From: Nocardia tenerifensis NBRC 101015 | GTDB taxonomy: Bacteria; Actinomycetota; Actinomycetes; Mycobacteriales; Mycobacteriaceae | NCBI RefSeq assembly: GCF_000308715.1 | Contig: NZ_BAGH01000376.1 | Location: forward strand, 1-47,610 | Direction: 5' to 3' | Length of the DNA: 47,610 nucleotides | Part shown: piece by piece, positions 1 to 8,993 of the stretch | Numbering within the stretch: the first letter of the stretch is position 1 | How the letters are laid out: each line of letters opens with the position of its first letter | The notes under the pieces: generated by a model | What the model saw: only the letters and a program-made list of their open reading frames with translations | Database searches by the model: none | Told to the model about the DNA's origin: nothing | Translations under genes and position numbers: made by a program

Positions 1-110
1 GCCTCGATCGGCGCCTCCGCGACCGCCTCGGACCGCCCGACGCCGTCGGCGGGGTCCGGTGATTCCGGCGGCTCGTTCTGGTCGAGTCGCTTGTCCGCAT
101 CTGAGGTCAC
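1..110 (-). CDS. Mce-associated protein, N-terminal fragment (runs off window)
   Basis: A reading frame opens with GTG at 110 and continues past the left edge, so only about 36 residues are visible. They are polar and acidic, rich in Asp, Glu and Pro (starting VTSDADKRLDQNEPPESPD), as expected for the cytoplasmic N-terminus of Mce-associated membrane proteins (Mam) that follow mceF in many actinobacterial mce operons. An AGGG sequence lies about 8 bases upstream of the GTG. The gap to the mceF stop is 29 bases, so it is probably the next gene of the same operon. The membrane segment that would prove this is outside the window. An ATG in another frame overlaps this start but gives an Arg-rich product and was not chosen. 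Confidence 0.55.
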   Translation of the reverse strand, partial: MTSDADKRLDQNEPPESPDPADGVGRSEAVAEAPIE

Positions 111-139
111 GCCAGCCACCCTAACGTCATCGTTGCTGG

Positions 140-1381
140 TCACCGCTTCGGCGTAACCCCCATCAGGGTGGCCATCTGCACGGCGATCGGATTCAGGTTC
201 AGCCGATCCGGATCGGTCTTCGGGGTGGAGTCCCAGGGCTGCACGACGTTCGGATCGGCGAGGACGGCCCGTTCGCCGCCGCGCACGGCGGTCGGGTTAC
301 CTTGCGGCACAAGGCACTTCGCGTCCTTGTTGAACGGGAACTCGTCGCGGGTGTCGTCGAAGTTCGGATTCTGCGCCTTCATCTGCTCGAGGATCCGCTG
401 CGTGCCCTCGTAGCCGACGGTACAGGCGGGCGGATTGTTCGCCTCCAGCACGAGCCCGAAGTGGGTGGTGCCGTCGCCCGGCGCGGTGGACGAGCCGCCG
501 ATCGACAGCTGCGGCAGGAACTGCAGCAGCGGGCGGATCGCGTAGAACTTGGGCGAGATGGCCAGTAGCAGCTGACGCAGGTTCCCGAGGTCCTGGGTGA
601 GCGCGCCGCCGCTCTCGTGCAGCAGCGCGTCGAGTTGCCGGCCCGCGTCGGCGCCGGTGCCGATCAGCCGCCGGATGTCCGGGTCGCTGGAGCGCAGCTG
701 TGCGGTGAGCTTGTCGAGGCCGTCGCTGAACTCGCGAATGGCGCCGGACTGCTCGGCCTGGGTGCCGAGCGCGACCTTGCTGTCGCGGATGAGCTGGATC
801 GTCTGCGGCAGCGTCTCGTTGAACGTGGCGGTGAACTTGTTCAGCGAGTCGACGAAGACCTGCAGATCGTCGCCCTTGCCGTCGAACGCCTTGCCGAGCT
901 CGCGCACGGTGGTGTTCAGCGCCGCGAGATCGACCGAGCGGGTGAACGTGTCGACGCTGGCGACCAGTTGCTCGACCGGCACCGGCGTGGTCGCCGAGGA
1001 GATCACCGAGTTGTCGTGCAGGTAGGGGCCGGAGTCGTTGTCCGGCTGCAGGTCGACGTACTGCTCACCGATCGCGGAACGGTTGGCCACCACGGCCTTC
1101 GCGCTCGCGGGGATCTTCGGCGAGTTCGAGTCGATGACGAGGTTCATGACGACGCCGTCGTCGGTGAGTTCCAGCTCGCCGACCCGGCCGACCGGCACGC
1201 CGCGGTAGGTCACCTCGGCGCCCTTGTAGATGCCGCCGGTCTGCGTCGACCGCACCTGCACGTCGTACTGGCCGAAGCCGAGCATGTGGTCGAGCCGAAT
1301 GTACTTGGCACCCACGAAGACCACGCCCACCACCGCGATGAGGGCGAACGCGATCAGCTGCCAGCGGACCAACTTACTCAT
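140..1381 (-). CDS. mceF: MCE family protein MceF (MlaD-domain lipid transporter subunit)
   Basis: This 413-residue protein is the last of the six substrate-binding subunits of the Mce lipid importer. An N-terminal membrane anchor lies at about residues 8-27. The MlaD/MCE domain follows at about 38-116, with the family pattern GGIYKGAEVTYRGVPVGRV. A long helical region (about 140-285) comes next, then a polar C-terminal tail. Six such subunits are thought to build a hydrophobic tunnel across the periplasm from the outer mycolate membrane to the YrbE permease. Its ATG overlaps the mceE stop as ATGA, implying translational coupling. Being last in A-F order after the lipoprotein subunit identifies it as F. 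The substrate class cannot be told from sequence. Confidence 0.93.
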   Translation of the reverse strand: MSKLVRWQLIAFALIAVVGVVFVGAKYIRLDHMLGFGQYDVQVRSTQTGGIYKGAEVTYRGVPVGRVGELELTDDGVVMNLVIDSNSPKIPASAKAVVANRSAIGEQYVDLQPDNDSGPYLHDNSVISSATTPVPVEQLVASVDTFTRSVDLAALNTTVRELGKAFDGKGDDLQVFVDSLNKFTATFNETLPQTIQLIRDSKVALGTQAEQSGAIREFSDGLDKLTAQLRSSDPDIRRLIGTGADAGRQLDALLHESGGALTQDLGNLRQLLLAISPKFYAIRPLLQFLPQLSIGGSSTAPGDGTTHFGLVLEANNPPACTVGYEGTQRILEQMKAQNPNFDDTRDEFPFNKDAKCLVPQGNPTAVRGGERAVLADPNVVQPWDSTPKTDPDRLNLNPIAVQMATLMGVTPKR

Positions 1382-2616
1382 CGGGTACCACCCACTCCGA
1401 GCTGCTCGAGGATGGCGCCCACCGGATTCGGCGGCACGCCCGGCGCGGGCGGCTGCGCCATGTTCGGCGGCAACGGCAGGATCGACACCGTCGGCCAGCC
1501 GGGCCGAGGCCCGTTGCCGTTGTAGTAGGGGTTGGTCGGATTCACCGGCACGGGCGGGCCGAGCGGCGGGACGTAGACCGGGTCCGGCTTGCCCACGCCG
1601 AGATTGCTCAGCGTGACGCCGATCTGCTGATCCACCGACAGCCAGGTGTTGACCGAGCCGCCGAACGTGGACTCCAGCGTGGAGTCCGGGAACGGGTAGG
1701 TCGGGATCAACGGCAGCGCGGTGATCAGGTCCGGGGCGGACCTGCCCAGCTCCTGCAGCGTCGGGCGCAGCGAGGTCAGATCGCGGATGAGGTCGTCCTT
1801 GGAGTGGTCGAGCACGTCGAAACCGGCCTGGCCGACCCGGTCGAGCTGGCTGAGCAGCCCGACGAGCTGCGGGCGCTGCTCCTCCAGGATCTTGATGCCC
1901 TGCGGCAGCTGATCGAGGATCTTGCCGATCTGGTCGGTCTGCCTGCTCACCCGGCTGCTCAGCACGTCGAGGCCGTCGAGGGCGCGGGTGATGTCGTCGA
2001 CCTGATCATCGAGGCCCTTGATCAAGGTGTTGGCCTGATCGAGCAGCGAACGCACCCGCTCCTCGCGACCGCCGATGGTCTTGTTCAACTCGGTGACGAT
2101 CGGCTGCAGCTGGGCGACGCCGCCGCCGTTGAGCAGCAACGACAACGCGCCGAGCACCTGCTCGATCTCGGTCGCGTGCCGGGTGCGCTCGATCGGGATC
2201 ACCGCGCCGTCGGCCAGCTTCTTCGCCTCCGGCTCGGCCGCGGGCTTGGACAGCTCGATGAACTTCTCGCCGAGCAGGTTCGACTGGCGCACCTCGGCGC
2301 GCGCGTTCGCGGGCAGGTCGACCGAGGAGTTCACCACGGCCCGCACCGTCGCGGTCCACTGGTCCTTGCCGATCTTGATCTCCTCGACCCGGCCCACCTG
2401 CAGGCCCTCGACCTTCACCGCGGACTGCGGCACCAGGTCGAGCACGTCGTCGAACTGGATGTCGAGGTGGATCGGGTGCTCGCCGAGGTCGGCGCCGCCG
2501 GGCAGCGGAACGCTGTAGATGCCGTCGGACGAGCACGAGGCGACCAGCGCCGTGGCCAGGCCGGCGGCCATCGCGGCGCCGAGACCGCGTGTGACAGAAC
2601 GGATTCGGCTACTCAC
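1378..2616 (-). CDS. mceE: MCE family lipoprotein MceE (LprK type)
   Basis: This 412-residue protein is the lipoprotein member of the Mce hexamer. The start is GTG at 2616, which overlaps the mceD stop as GTGA; an open frame continues far upstream but only as the shadow of mceD. The N-terminus is a lipoprotein signal: basic start, hydrophobic Ala/Leu/Gly core, then lipobox V-A-S-C with the modified cysteine at residue 28. The MlaD domain follows (GGADLG, then LVPQSAVKVEGLQVGRVEEI). The second half is helical and predicted to form the tunnel. The last roughly 60 residues are rich in Pro, Gly and Asn. It is co-translated with mceD and mceF. In mycobacteria the E subunit is the one lipidated Mce protein, which fits its position here. 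Confidence 0.93.
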   Translation of the reverse strand: MSSRIRSVTRGLGAAMAAGLATALVASCSSDGIYSVPLPGGADLGEHPIHLDIQFDDVLDLVPQSAVKVEGLQVGRVEEIKIGKDQWTATVRAVVNSSVDLPANARAEVRQSNLLGEKFIELSKPAAEPEAKKLADGAVIPIERTRHATEIEQVLGALSLLLNGGGVAQLQPIVTELNKTIGGREERVRSLLDQANTLIKGLDDQVDDITRALDGLDVLSSRVSRQTDQIGKILDQLPQGIKILEEQRPQLVGLLSQLDRVGQAGFDVLDHSKDDLIRDLTSLRPTLQELGRSAPDLITALPLIPTYPFPDSTLESTFGGSVNTWLSVDQQIGVTLSNLGVGKPDPVYVPPLGPPVPVNPTNPYYNGNGPRPGWPTVSILPLPPNMAQPPAPGVPPNPVGAILEQLGVGGTR

Positions 2617-3866
2617 CGCTCCCCTCCCTGCGACGGCGGAAGCCGATCGGACGGCGTGCCGGGCACGGTGCCCGGCACCGGCGCGCGCTGCTCGTTCTCC
2701 CCGCTGAGAATGCCGAACGGCAGGATCAGCGTCGGCGTCTGCACCCCGGCGGTGATCTGGTCGGCGATCTCCTTGCAGTGGTCCAGGATCGGCCGCATCT
2801 GCCTGCCGAGCGCGTCGAACTGGGGATCGCCCGGCCGCAGCTTGGACACGTCGATCAGCTTGCACATCACGCCGAACGGGTCCTGCAGGTCGGTGAAGTT
2901 GGCGCGCATGTCCAGGGTGCCGGACTCGCCGTTGTGGATATTGATCAGATTGCTCAGCGCGAGCGGCAGCACCGGCAGCGCGGCCGCGAGGTCGTCGCGC
3001 TGATCGGACAGCGTCTTGGTGAGCGTCACCAGGCCCTCGGCGTTGCTGGCGACCAGGTCCCGGTTGTTGTCGATGAACCGGGCGACGTCGCCGAGGGCGA
3101 CCGAGAGCAGGTTCAGCGCGGCGCCGAGGTCGCTGCGTTCGTTGGCCAGGAAGGTGGACAGGTCGGCGAGCTGGGTGTTGAACTGGCGCACCTGCGCGTC
3201 GTTCTCGGCCAGCATCGCGACGAAGCTCTGCAGGTTCTTGACGGTGTCGAAGATGTCGCCGCGCGCGTCCGACAGGTACTTGGCCGCCTTGGACAACTGC
3301 GTGAGGCTGTTGGCCAGCGCCTCGCCGTTGCCGTCGAGGTTGGCCGCGCCCGTGCGCACCAGCTCGTTGACCGCGCCGTCCTTGTTGGCGCCGTTGGGGC
3401 CCAACGCATCCGAGAGCTCGGTGATGCTCTTGTACAGCTGGTCCACCTCGACCGGGGTGACCGTGCGTTCGCGCGGAATGGTCGCGGTGCGCGGCATTTT
3501 CGGGCCGCCGGTGTAGACGGGGGTCAGCTGGATGTAGCGGTCGGACACGATCGACGGCGTGATCTGCGCGGCCCGCGCGTCGGCGGGCACATCGTAGGAG
3601 CGATTCACGCTCATCACGATCTTGACCTGATCGCCCTGCGGCTCCACCGATTCCACCCGGCCGACGGGAACGCCGAGCACCCGCACGTCCGAGCCCTCGT
3701 AGATGCCGACCGAACGGTCGAAGTAGGCGGTGATCTTGGTGGTGGTCAAACGATCGAAGGTCCACCACAGCACGCCGGCGGCGACCACCGCCACCACCAC
3801 GACCAGCGCGATGGCGATCTTGGTGCCGCGGCCCGAATTCCGTAGTGCCCGTACCCGGTCCGCCAC
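2613..3866 (-). CDS. mceD: MCE family protein MceD
   Basis: This 417-residue Mce subunit starts with GTG at 3866, one base after the mceC stop. A strong GGAGGT ribosome site sits inside the last codons of mceC (Met-Gly-Gly-Asn end). A membrane anchor lies at about residues 14-35 (IAIALVVVVAVVAAGVLWW), then an MlaD domain (GIYEGSDVRVLGVPVGRV) and a long alpha-helical region containing the repeating D-L-type turns typical of the family. The C-terminus is Pro/Gly rich. It belongs to the import complex with MceA-F. The substrate is unknown. Confidence 0.92.
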   Translation of the reverse strand: MADRVRALRNSGRGTKIAIALVVVVAVVAAGVLWWTFDRLTTTKITAYFDRSVGIYEGSDVRVLGVPVGRVESVEPQGDQVKIVMSVNRSYDVPADARAAQITPSIVSDRYIQLTPVYTGGPKMPRTATIPRERTVTPVEVDQLYKSITELSDALGPNGANKDGAVNELVRTGAANLDGNGEALANSLTQLSKAAKYLSDARGDIFDTVKNLQSFVAMLAENDAQVRQFNTQLADLSTFLANERSDLGAALNLLSVALGDVARFIDNNRDLVASNAEGLVTLTKTLSDQRDDLAAALPVLPLALSNLINIHNGESGTLDMRANFTDLQDPFGVMCKLIDVSKLRPGDPQFDALGRQMRPILDHCKEIADQITAGVQTPTLILPFGILSGENEQRAPVPGTVPGTPSDRLPPSQGGER

Positions 3867-3867
3867 G

Positions 3868-4878
3868 TCAGTTACCTCCCATGTTGCGGATCGGCGGGCG
3901 GGCGCCGGGGATGTCCGGCAGCGCGGGCGGGATCAGGTTGACGATCACCGCGTCGAACCAGCGACCGGTGCCGAGCACATTGGCGTAGATCCCGTAGAAC
4001 GGCGCCGCCAGCTCCAAGGTCTTGGAGATGTTCTGCTGGTTGGCGTTGAGCAGATCGATCGAGGCGCGCAGATTCTTCAGCGCGGGGCCGATCTGCTCCT
4101 CGTTGTCGTGCACCAGCGCCGAGAGCTCCGCGGACACCGTCTTCGCGCCGGAGAGCAGCTGCGCGATCGACTGCTGACGAATGTTGAGCTCGGCGAGCAA
4201 CTGTCCGCCGTTGGCGAGCAGTCGCTCGAACTCCGCGTTGCGGTCGGCGAGCACCTGGGTGGTCTGCCGGGTGGCGGCGAACAGCTTCTTCAGTTCCTCG
4301 TCGCGCTTGGCCAGCGTCTCCGACAGGCGGGCGACGCCGTCGATGGAGCCGCGCAGCTCCGGCGGCGTGGTCGCGAACGCGTCGGAGAGCACCCGCATGC
4401 TGGTGGCCAGCTGCGCGGTGTCGATCTGGTCGATGTTCTTCGCCGCGTCGGTGAACGCGTCCACCACGTCGTAGGGGGCGACGGTGCGCGACAAGGGAAT
4501 TCGGCTCGACGGATCGGCCGCGCGGGAGCCCTTCGGGTCCAGCGCCAGATACTTCTGACCGAGCACCGTCTTGATCTGGATCGAGGCGGTGGTCTCGCTG
4601 CCGATCCAGGCGTCCTGGGTGCGGAAGTCGACGAGCACCTTGGCGCCCTCGAGCCGCACGTCGGACACCGAGCCGACCTTCACGCCCGCGATGCGGACCT
4701 CGTTGCCCTTCTTCAGGCCTGCGGCCTCGGAGAATTCGGCGGTGTACTTGGTGCCCGCGCCGATGATCGGCAGCCGGTCCAAGAAGAACGCCGACACCGT
4801 GACCAGCAGCACCATGGCGAGGCCGAGCACGCCCATGAAGACGGGGCTGCGGCGTCCGAGCAGAATCCGGTCGTCCAT
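3868..4878 (-). CDS. mceC: MCE family protein MceC
   Basis: This Mce subunit has 336 residues. The start was set at ATG 4878, where TGATG overlaps the mceB stop by one base. An in-frame extension up to 5028 exists, but it is Arg-rich and is the shadow of mceB. The N-terminus MDDRILLGRRS leads into a membrane anchor at about 14-35. The MlaD domain follows (GLKKGNEVRIAGVKVGSV), then a helical region to about 290 and a short Pro-rich tail. It is shorter than MceA, D, E and F of the same operon, which is usual for C subunits. The last codons carry the ribosome site for mceD. Confidence 0.92.
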   Translation of the reverse strand: MDDRILLGRRSPVFMGVLGLAMVLLVTVSAFFLDRLPIIGAGTKYTAEFSEAAGLKKGNEVRIAGVKVGSVSDVRLEGAKVLVDFRTQDAWIGSETTASIQIKTVLGQKYLALDPKGSRAADPSSRIPLSRTVAPYDVVDAFTDAAKNIDQIDTAQLATSMRVLSDAFATTPPELRGSIDGVARLSETLAKRDEELKKLFAATRQTTQVLADRNAEFERLLANGGQLLAELNIRQQSIAQLLSGAKTVSAELSALVHDNEEQIGPALKNLRASIDLLNANQQNISKTLELAAPFYGIYANVLGTGRWFDAVIVNLIPPALPDIPGARPPIRNMGGN

Positions 4879-5954
4879 CAGCGGGCCTTCCCGGAGCAAC
4901 GCGGCGCGGCGTTGGTGTACAGCGGCTGGTTGATCGTCGGCAGCCCGGCGGGCAGATTCAGCTGCGGGGCGTCCGCCGCGCCCGGCCCGACGACGATGTC
5001 GATACCGCAGAGATAGAACTGGAACCACGAGCCGTAACTGCCGACCCGGCCGAGCTTCTCCATCTTGAGCGGCAGGTTGCGCAGGACGTCGTTCACGTCG
5101 TCCTGACGGTCGTTGATGGTGCCCGCGAGCTGGTTCAGCCCCGCGATCGAGCCCTGCAGCGTCGGGCGCACCGGGACCAGCAGGTCGGCGGTGGCCGAGG
5201 CCAGGTTGCCGAGCGAGGTCACCGAGCGGCCGATCGTGTCGCGCTCCGCGGACAGCCCGCTCACCAGCGCCTCGGTATTCACGATGAGCTGGTCGAACTG
5301 GTCATCGCGCCGATTCACCGTGTCGAGCACCGCGGTCAGGTTGCGCACGAGCTCACCGATCACCGCGTCCTTGTCCGCGATCTTGTTGGTCAGGCTCGCG
5401 GTGGTGGCGACCAGGTCGTGGATCGTGCCCTGCTCGCCCTGGAACACCTGGATGATCTCGAAGGAGAGCTTGTTCACGTCGTCGGCGGTCAGCGTGCGGA
5501 ACAGCGGACGGAAGCCGTTGAACAGGGTGGTCAGATTGAGCGCGGGCTTGGTGCGCTCGAGCGGAATGGTACCGCCCGCGTTGAGCTTTCGGCCCTGCTC
5601 GCCCGTGCCCTGTTCCAGCGCGATATAGCGCTGGCCGACCAGGTTGCGGTAGCGGATGCTCGCGGTGGTCGAGGCGGGCAGCCAATCCCGGTCCGTGAGT
5701 TCGAATTTCACCTCGGCCATGCGCCGGTCCACGATCGAGACGTCGGTGACCTTGCCGACCCGCACGCCGGCCACGCGCACCTCGTCGCCCGGATTGAGCG
5801 AGGTGACATCGGTGAAGCGGGCCTTGAACTTGGTGCCGCTGCCGCTGTAATTGGCGATGGACAGGGCGAGCACGGTCGTCGCGAACACGGTCACGACTAC
5901 AAAGATGATCAACTTGGTGAGCGGGCCACCCAGGCCGCGCAGTTTCTGCTTCAT
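4878..5954 (-). CDS. mceB: MCE family protein MceB
   Basis: This 358-residue Mce subunit has an ATG start that overlaps the mceA stop as ATGA. A membrane anchor covers about residues 13-36. The MlaD domain shows LNPGDEVRVAGVRVGKV near residues 53-70 and the second half VGQRYIALEQ near 110. The helical tunnel region follows. A Cys near the C-terminus in LCGIDIVVGPG and another in the last residues (APRCSGKAR) are typical of MceB/MceA C-terminal tails. It is co-translated with mceA and mceC and acts in the lipid importer. Confidence 0.92.
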   Translation of the reverse strand: MKQKLRGLGGPLTKLIIFVVVTVFATTVLALSIANYSGSGTKFKARFTDVTSLNPGDEVRVAGVRVGKVTDVSIVDRRMAEVKFELTDRDWLPASTTASIRYRNLVGQRYIALEQGTGEQGRKLNAGGTIPLERTKPALNLTTLFNGFRPLFRTLTADDVNKLSFEIIQVFQGEQGTIHDLVATTASLTNKIADKDAVIGELVRNLTAVLDTVNRRDDQFDQLIVNTEALVSGLSAERDTIGRSVTSLGNLASATADLLVPVRPTLQGSIAGLNQLAGTINDRQDDVNDVLRNLPLKMEKLGRVGSYGSWFQFYLCGIDIVVGPGAADAPQLNLPAGLPTINQPLYTNAAPRCSGKAR

Positions 5955-7321
5955 CGAACGCTCACCTCGCTGCCGCGGAACGCGGGCGCCCCGACCCTGG
6001 TCACCCAGCCCGGCACCTGATCCGGCGAGACGTCATGGGCCGCACCGTAGATCGCGCCGAGCGACTGCTGCTCCATCGGCGATCCCGCGATCGTCGCGAC
6101 GTGGCCCGCCGGGTAGACGCCGAACTGCGGCGGCGACAGCTTGCCCGTCTCCTGGTCGCCGGGGTTGCGCGAGGGCACCGCGTAGGAGCCGTCGTTGTTC
6201 GCGCCGCCGGTGTACTGGCCGGGGTCGACCCCGAGCGGCTTCTCCGGAATACACCACGGCCCACGGTCGTCGAGCCACCGCGGCTCGTCCTGATTGGGCA
6301 GGTACCGGCCGCGCGGGTTGGTCAGCTCGATGGTCACCCGGGTGCCCGGGTTCTTGGTGCCCTTGCCGAGGATCTCATCGATGCGCGGCTTGAGCTGAGC
6401 GAAGTTCGCCATCACGCACGGGAAGGTCGGCGAGTAGGTGGCCAGCTGCTCGAGCAGGGGGCGCGAGTCGGCGGACAGGTCGATGATGTTGTCCCGGTTG
6501 GCGACCAGGAAATCGGCGGTGTCCGACGAGGCGGGGGTCAGCACGGCGTAGAGGGCGTCGATGTCGCCGCGGCGCTGCACGATGGTCGCGTTGGTGGTGC
6601 GCAGGTTGTCCAGCGCGTCGACCAGCTGCGGTGCGGCGTCGGAGTAGGTGGCGGCCACCTGGGCGAAGCTGCGCAGGTCCTCCTGTAGATCCGGCAGCAC
6701 GCCGTTGACCTGACGGAAGATGTTGTCCAGCTTGTCGATGCTCTCGCCGAGCGCGAGCCCCTGACCGGAGAGCGCCTGCGACAGCGCGCCGAGCGTGGCG
6801 GCGAGGTCCTGCGGCGGAATCGCCTGCAGCAGCGGCATCAGGTCGTCGAGCAGCTTGCTCAGCTCGATCGCGTTGCCGCTCTGGTCCTGCTGCAGCGTCA
6901 CGCCGTCGGTCAGATGCTTCGCGCTGCGCTCGGCCGGGATCACCAGGTCCACGTAGCGCTCGCCGAACAGCGTCTTCGGCAGCAGGCGCGCGGTCGCGTT
7001 GGCCGGGATCTGGTCGGCCTTGTCCGGCTGGATGGCCAGGTTCAGCGTCACCTTGCCGTTGTCGGAGTGGCTCGAGCGCACGTCACCGACGGTGATGCCG
7101 CGAACCTTCACGTCCGCGTTCTTGGTGAGCGCGTTGCCGACGCTGTCGGTGACCAGATGGACGTCGACGGTCTTCACGAACTGCTTGTTGTAGATCGCGA
7201 TGGTCGTCGCGAGGAACAGCGCGCACACGACGAAGAAGGCGATGCCGAGAACGCGGACACGCAGCTTCTCCGTCGACCGCCACGCCTGTCTACCGCGCGC
7301 CCCGCCCGATGCCGCGTTCAT
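5951..7321 (-). CDS. mceA: MCE family protein MceA
   Basis: At 456 residues this is the first and largest Mce subunit. The start was placed at ATG 7321, which overlaps the yrbEB stop as ATGA. A longer frame to 7354 adds only 11 residues inside yrbEB. A basic N-terminus precedes a membrane anchor at about residues 22-45. The MlaD domain has LTKNADVKVRGITVGDV and FGERYVDLVIP. A long helical domain follows, then a C-terminal region rich in Pro, Gly and Asn with two Cys residues (TFPCVMANF and GPWCIPEK). In mycobacteria MceA heads the six-subunit complex. The substrate (fatty acid, sterol or other lipid) is undetermined here. Confidence 0.92.
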   Translation of the reverse strand: MNAASGGARGRQAWRSTEKLRVRVLGIAFFVVCALFLATTIAIYNKQFVKTVDVHLVTDSVGNALTKNADVKVRGITVGDVRSSHSDNGKVTLNLAIQPDKADQIPANATARLLPKTLFGERYVDLVIPAERSAKHLTDGVTLQQDQSGNAIELSKLLDDLMPLLQAIPPQDLAATLGALSQALSGQGLALGESIDKLDNIFRQVNGVLPDLQEDLRSFAQVAATYSDAAPQLVDALDNLRTTNATIVQRRGDIDALYAVLTPASSDTADFLVANRDNIIDLSADSRPLLEQLATYSPTFPCVMANFAQLKPRIDEILGKGTKNPGTRVTIELTNPRGRYLPNQDEPRWLDDRGPWCIPEKPLGVDPGQYTGGANNDGSYAVPSRNPGDQETGKLSPPQFGVYPAGHVATIAGSPMEQQSLGAIYGAAHDVSPDQVPGWVTRVGAPAFRGSEVSVR

Positions 7322-8184
7322 CCGGCCACCCGCACCGTCGTGGTGGTGCCCCAAATGGCAAGGCTGAGGAAGAAATCGAGCACGTTCACCAGCACGATCG
7401 CGGCACGCACCGCGCGCCCGACCGCGACGCCGACCCCGGCGGGTCCGCCGGTGGCGTGGAAGCCGTAGTAGCAGTGCACCATGATGATCACGAACGCGAA
7501 GACCAGCACCTTGACGAACGAATAGAGCACGTCTTCGGGTGGTAGGAACAGGCTGAAGTAGTGGTCGTAGGAGCCACTGGACTGCCCGTTGAACCAGATA
7601 CTGATCATCCGCGACGCCAGGAACGTGCCGAGCAGGCCGACGATATAGAGCGGGATCACCGCGAGGAAGCCGGCGATCACGCGGGTGGTGACCAGGAACG
7701 GCACGCCGGGCACCGCCATCACCTCCAGCGCGTCGATCTCCTCGGAGATCCGCATGGCGCCGAGTTGCGCGGTGAAACCACAGCCGACTGTCGCCGACAG
7801 TGCCAGCGCCGCGACCAGCGGGGCGATCTCGCGGGTGTTGATGTAGGCGGTGAGGAAGCCGGTGAGCACCGAGCTGCCAAGGGCGTCCAGGGCTTTGAAG
7901 CCCTGCAGGCCGACGACGACGCCGACCGACCCGGACATGAAGACGATGACGCCGATGGTGCCGCCGATCACCGCCAGCGCGCCGCTGCCGAAGGTCACCT
8001 CGGCGAGCAGCCGCATGACCTCCTTGCGGTAATGCACGGCGGTGCGCGGGATCCAGGCGATGGCGCGCGAGTAGAACGACATCTGCTCGCCGGCCCGGTC
8101 GATCATGTTGAGCGGCGCACGCGCGACGTCGCCCACCCGGCGCAGGGACTTGGCGATCACAGGGTTGCGGTACTGCGTGGCCAC
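7318..8184 (-). CDS. yrbEB: Mce permease subunit YrbEB (MlaE family)
   Basis: This 288-residue integral membrane permease starts with GTG at 8184, three bases after the yrbEA stop. The MlaE family signature GCGFTAQLGAMRISEEIDALEVMAVP is present in the central cytoplasmic loop; the Glu-Glu-x-Asp-Ala-Leu segment is the coupling helix that contacts the ATPase. Five or so hydrophobic segments are visible, including one before it (FGSGALAVIGGTIGVIVFMSG) and several after it. With YrbEA it forms the inner-membrane channel of the Mce importer driven by MceG/Mkl. It overlaps mceA by four bases. Confidence 0.94.
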   Translation of the reverse strand: MATQYRNPVIAKSLRRVGDVARAPLNMIDRAGEQMSFYSRAIAWIPRTAVHYRKEVMRLLAEVTFGSGALAVIGGTIGVIVFMSGSVGVVVGLQGFKALDALGSSVLTGFLTAYINTREIAPLVAALALSATVGCGFTAQLGAMRISEEIDALEVMAVPGVPFLVTTRVIAGFLAVIPLYIVGLLGTFLASRMISIWFNGQSSGSYDHYFSLFLPPEDVLYSFVKVLVFAFVIIMVHCYYGFHATGGPAGVGVAVGRAVRAAIVLVNVLDFFLSLAIWGTTTTVRVAG

Positions 8185-8187
8185 CGG

Positions 8188-8982
8188 TCAGGCGCCCTTG
8201 GCCGGGACGACCTGCAGGTACACCAGGGTGAGAATGAGGTTCACGAAGAACAGCACCAAGAACGTGATCACCACGGATTGGTTCACCGCTTCACCTACTC
8301 CCTTCGGGCCGCCCTTGGGGTGCAGGCCTTTGTACGCGGCGATCACTCCGGCCAGCAGACCGAAGATCAGCGCCTTGAACTCGCCGATCCACAGGTCCGG
8401 CAGCTGTGCGAGGGCGGAGAACGACGCGAGGTAAGCGCCGGGCGTTCCGCCCTGCAACAGCACGTTGAAGAAATACCCTCCCGCGATGCCGACGACCGAC
8501 ACCAGGCCGTTCAGCAGCAGCGCGACCACGGTCATGCCGAGCACGCGCGGCACGACCAGCTTGTGCACCGGATCGACGCCGAGCACCTCGAGCGCGTCGA
8601 TCTCCTCACGGATGGTGCGCGAGCCGAGATCGGCGGCGACCGCCGAACCGGCCGCGCCCGCGATGATCAGCGCGGTGACGATCGGCGCCGCCTGCTGCAC
8701 GGTGGCGAGCACGCTCGTCGCGCCGGTGAACGACTCGGCGCCGAGCTGTTTGATCAGCGAGCCGGTCTGCAGCGCGACAACCGCGCCGAACGGGATAGCG
8801 ACGAGTGCGCTGGGCAGGATCGAGACACTCGCGATGAACCACGACTGCTCGATGAACTCCCGCCACTCGAACGGCCGGCGAAACGTCTTGCGCAGCACGT
8901 CTACGAACAGCGCGAAAATGTTGCCGGCCTGGCCAAACCCCGACTCCAGTGGGGTCCGCAATCGCGCCAGGGAGGAATTCAC
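8188..8982 (-). CDS. yrbEA: Mce permease subunit YrbEA (MlaE family)
   Basis: This 264-residue permease is the partner of YrbEB. It carries the MlaE signature GAAGSAVAADLGSRTIREEIDALEVLGVDP with the EE-x-DAL coupling motif. Hydrophobic helices occur at about 48-70, 90-112 and in the C-terminal half (LNGLVSVVGIAGGYFF and SVVITFLVLFFVNLILTLVYL). The start used is GTG at 8982. No strong ribosome site is visible, but the gap to the upstream ATPase stop is only 11 bases, so re-initiation is plausible. Together with YrbEB it should form the lipid-translocating pore. Confidence 0.92.
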   Translation of the reverse strand: MNSSLARLRTPLESGFGQAGNIFALFVDVLRKTFRRPFEWREFIEQSWFIASVSILPSALVAIPFGAVVALQTGSLIKQLGAESFTGATSVLATVQQAAPIVTALIIAGAAGSAVAADLGSRTIREEIDALEVLGVDPVHKLVVPRVLGMTVVALLLNGLVSVVGIAGGYFFNVLLQGGTPGAYLASFSALAQLPDLWIGEFKALIFGLLAGVIAAYKGLHPKGGPKGVGEAVNQSVVITFLVLFFVNLILTLVYLQVVPAKGA

Positions 8983-8993
8983 GATCGCAGATG

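Noticed and set aside
1378..3768. A 796-residue open frame covering mceE and much of mceD
   Set aside because: The upstream part is Arg/Pro-rich shadow of mceD in another frame; the lipoprotein signal at GTG 2616 and the GTGA overlap mark the true start of mceE.
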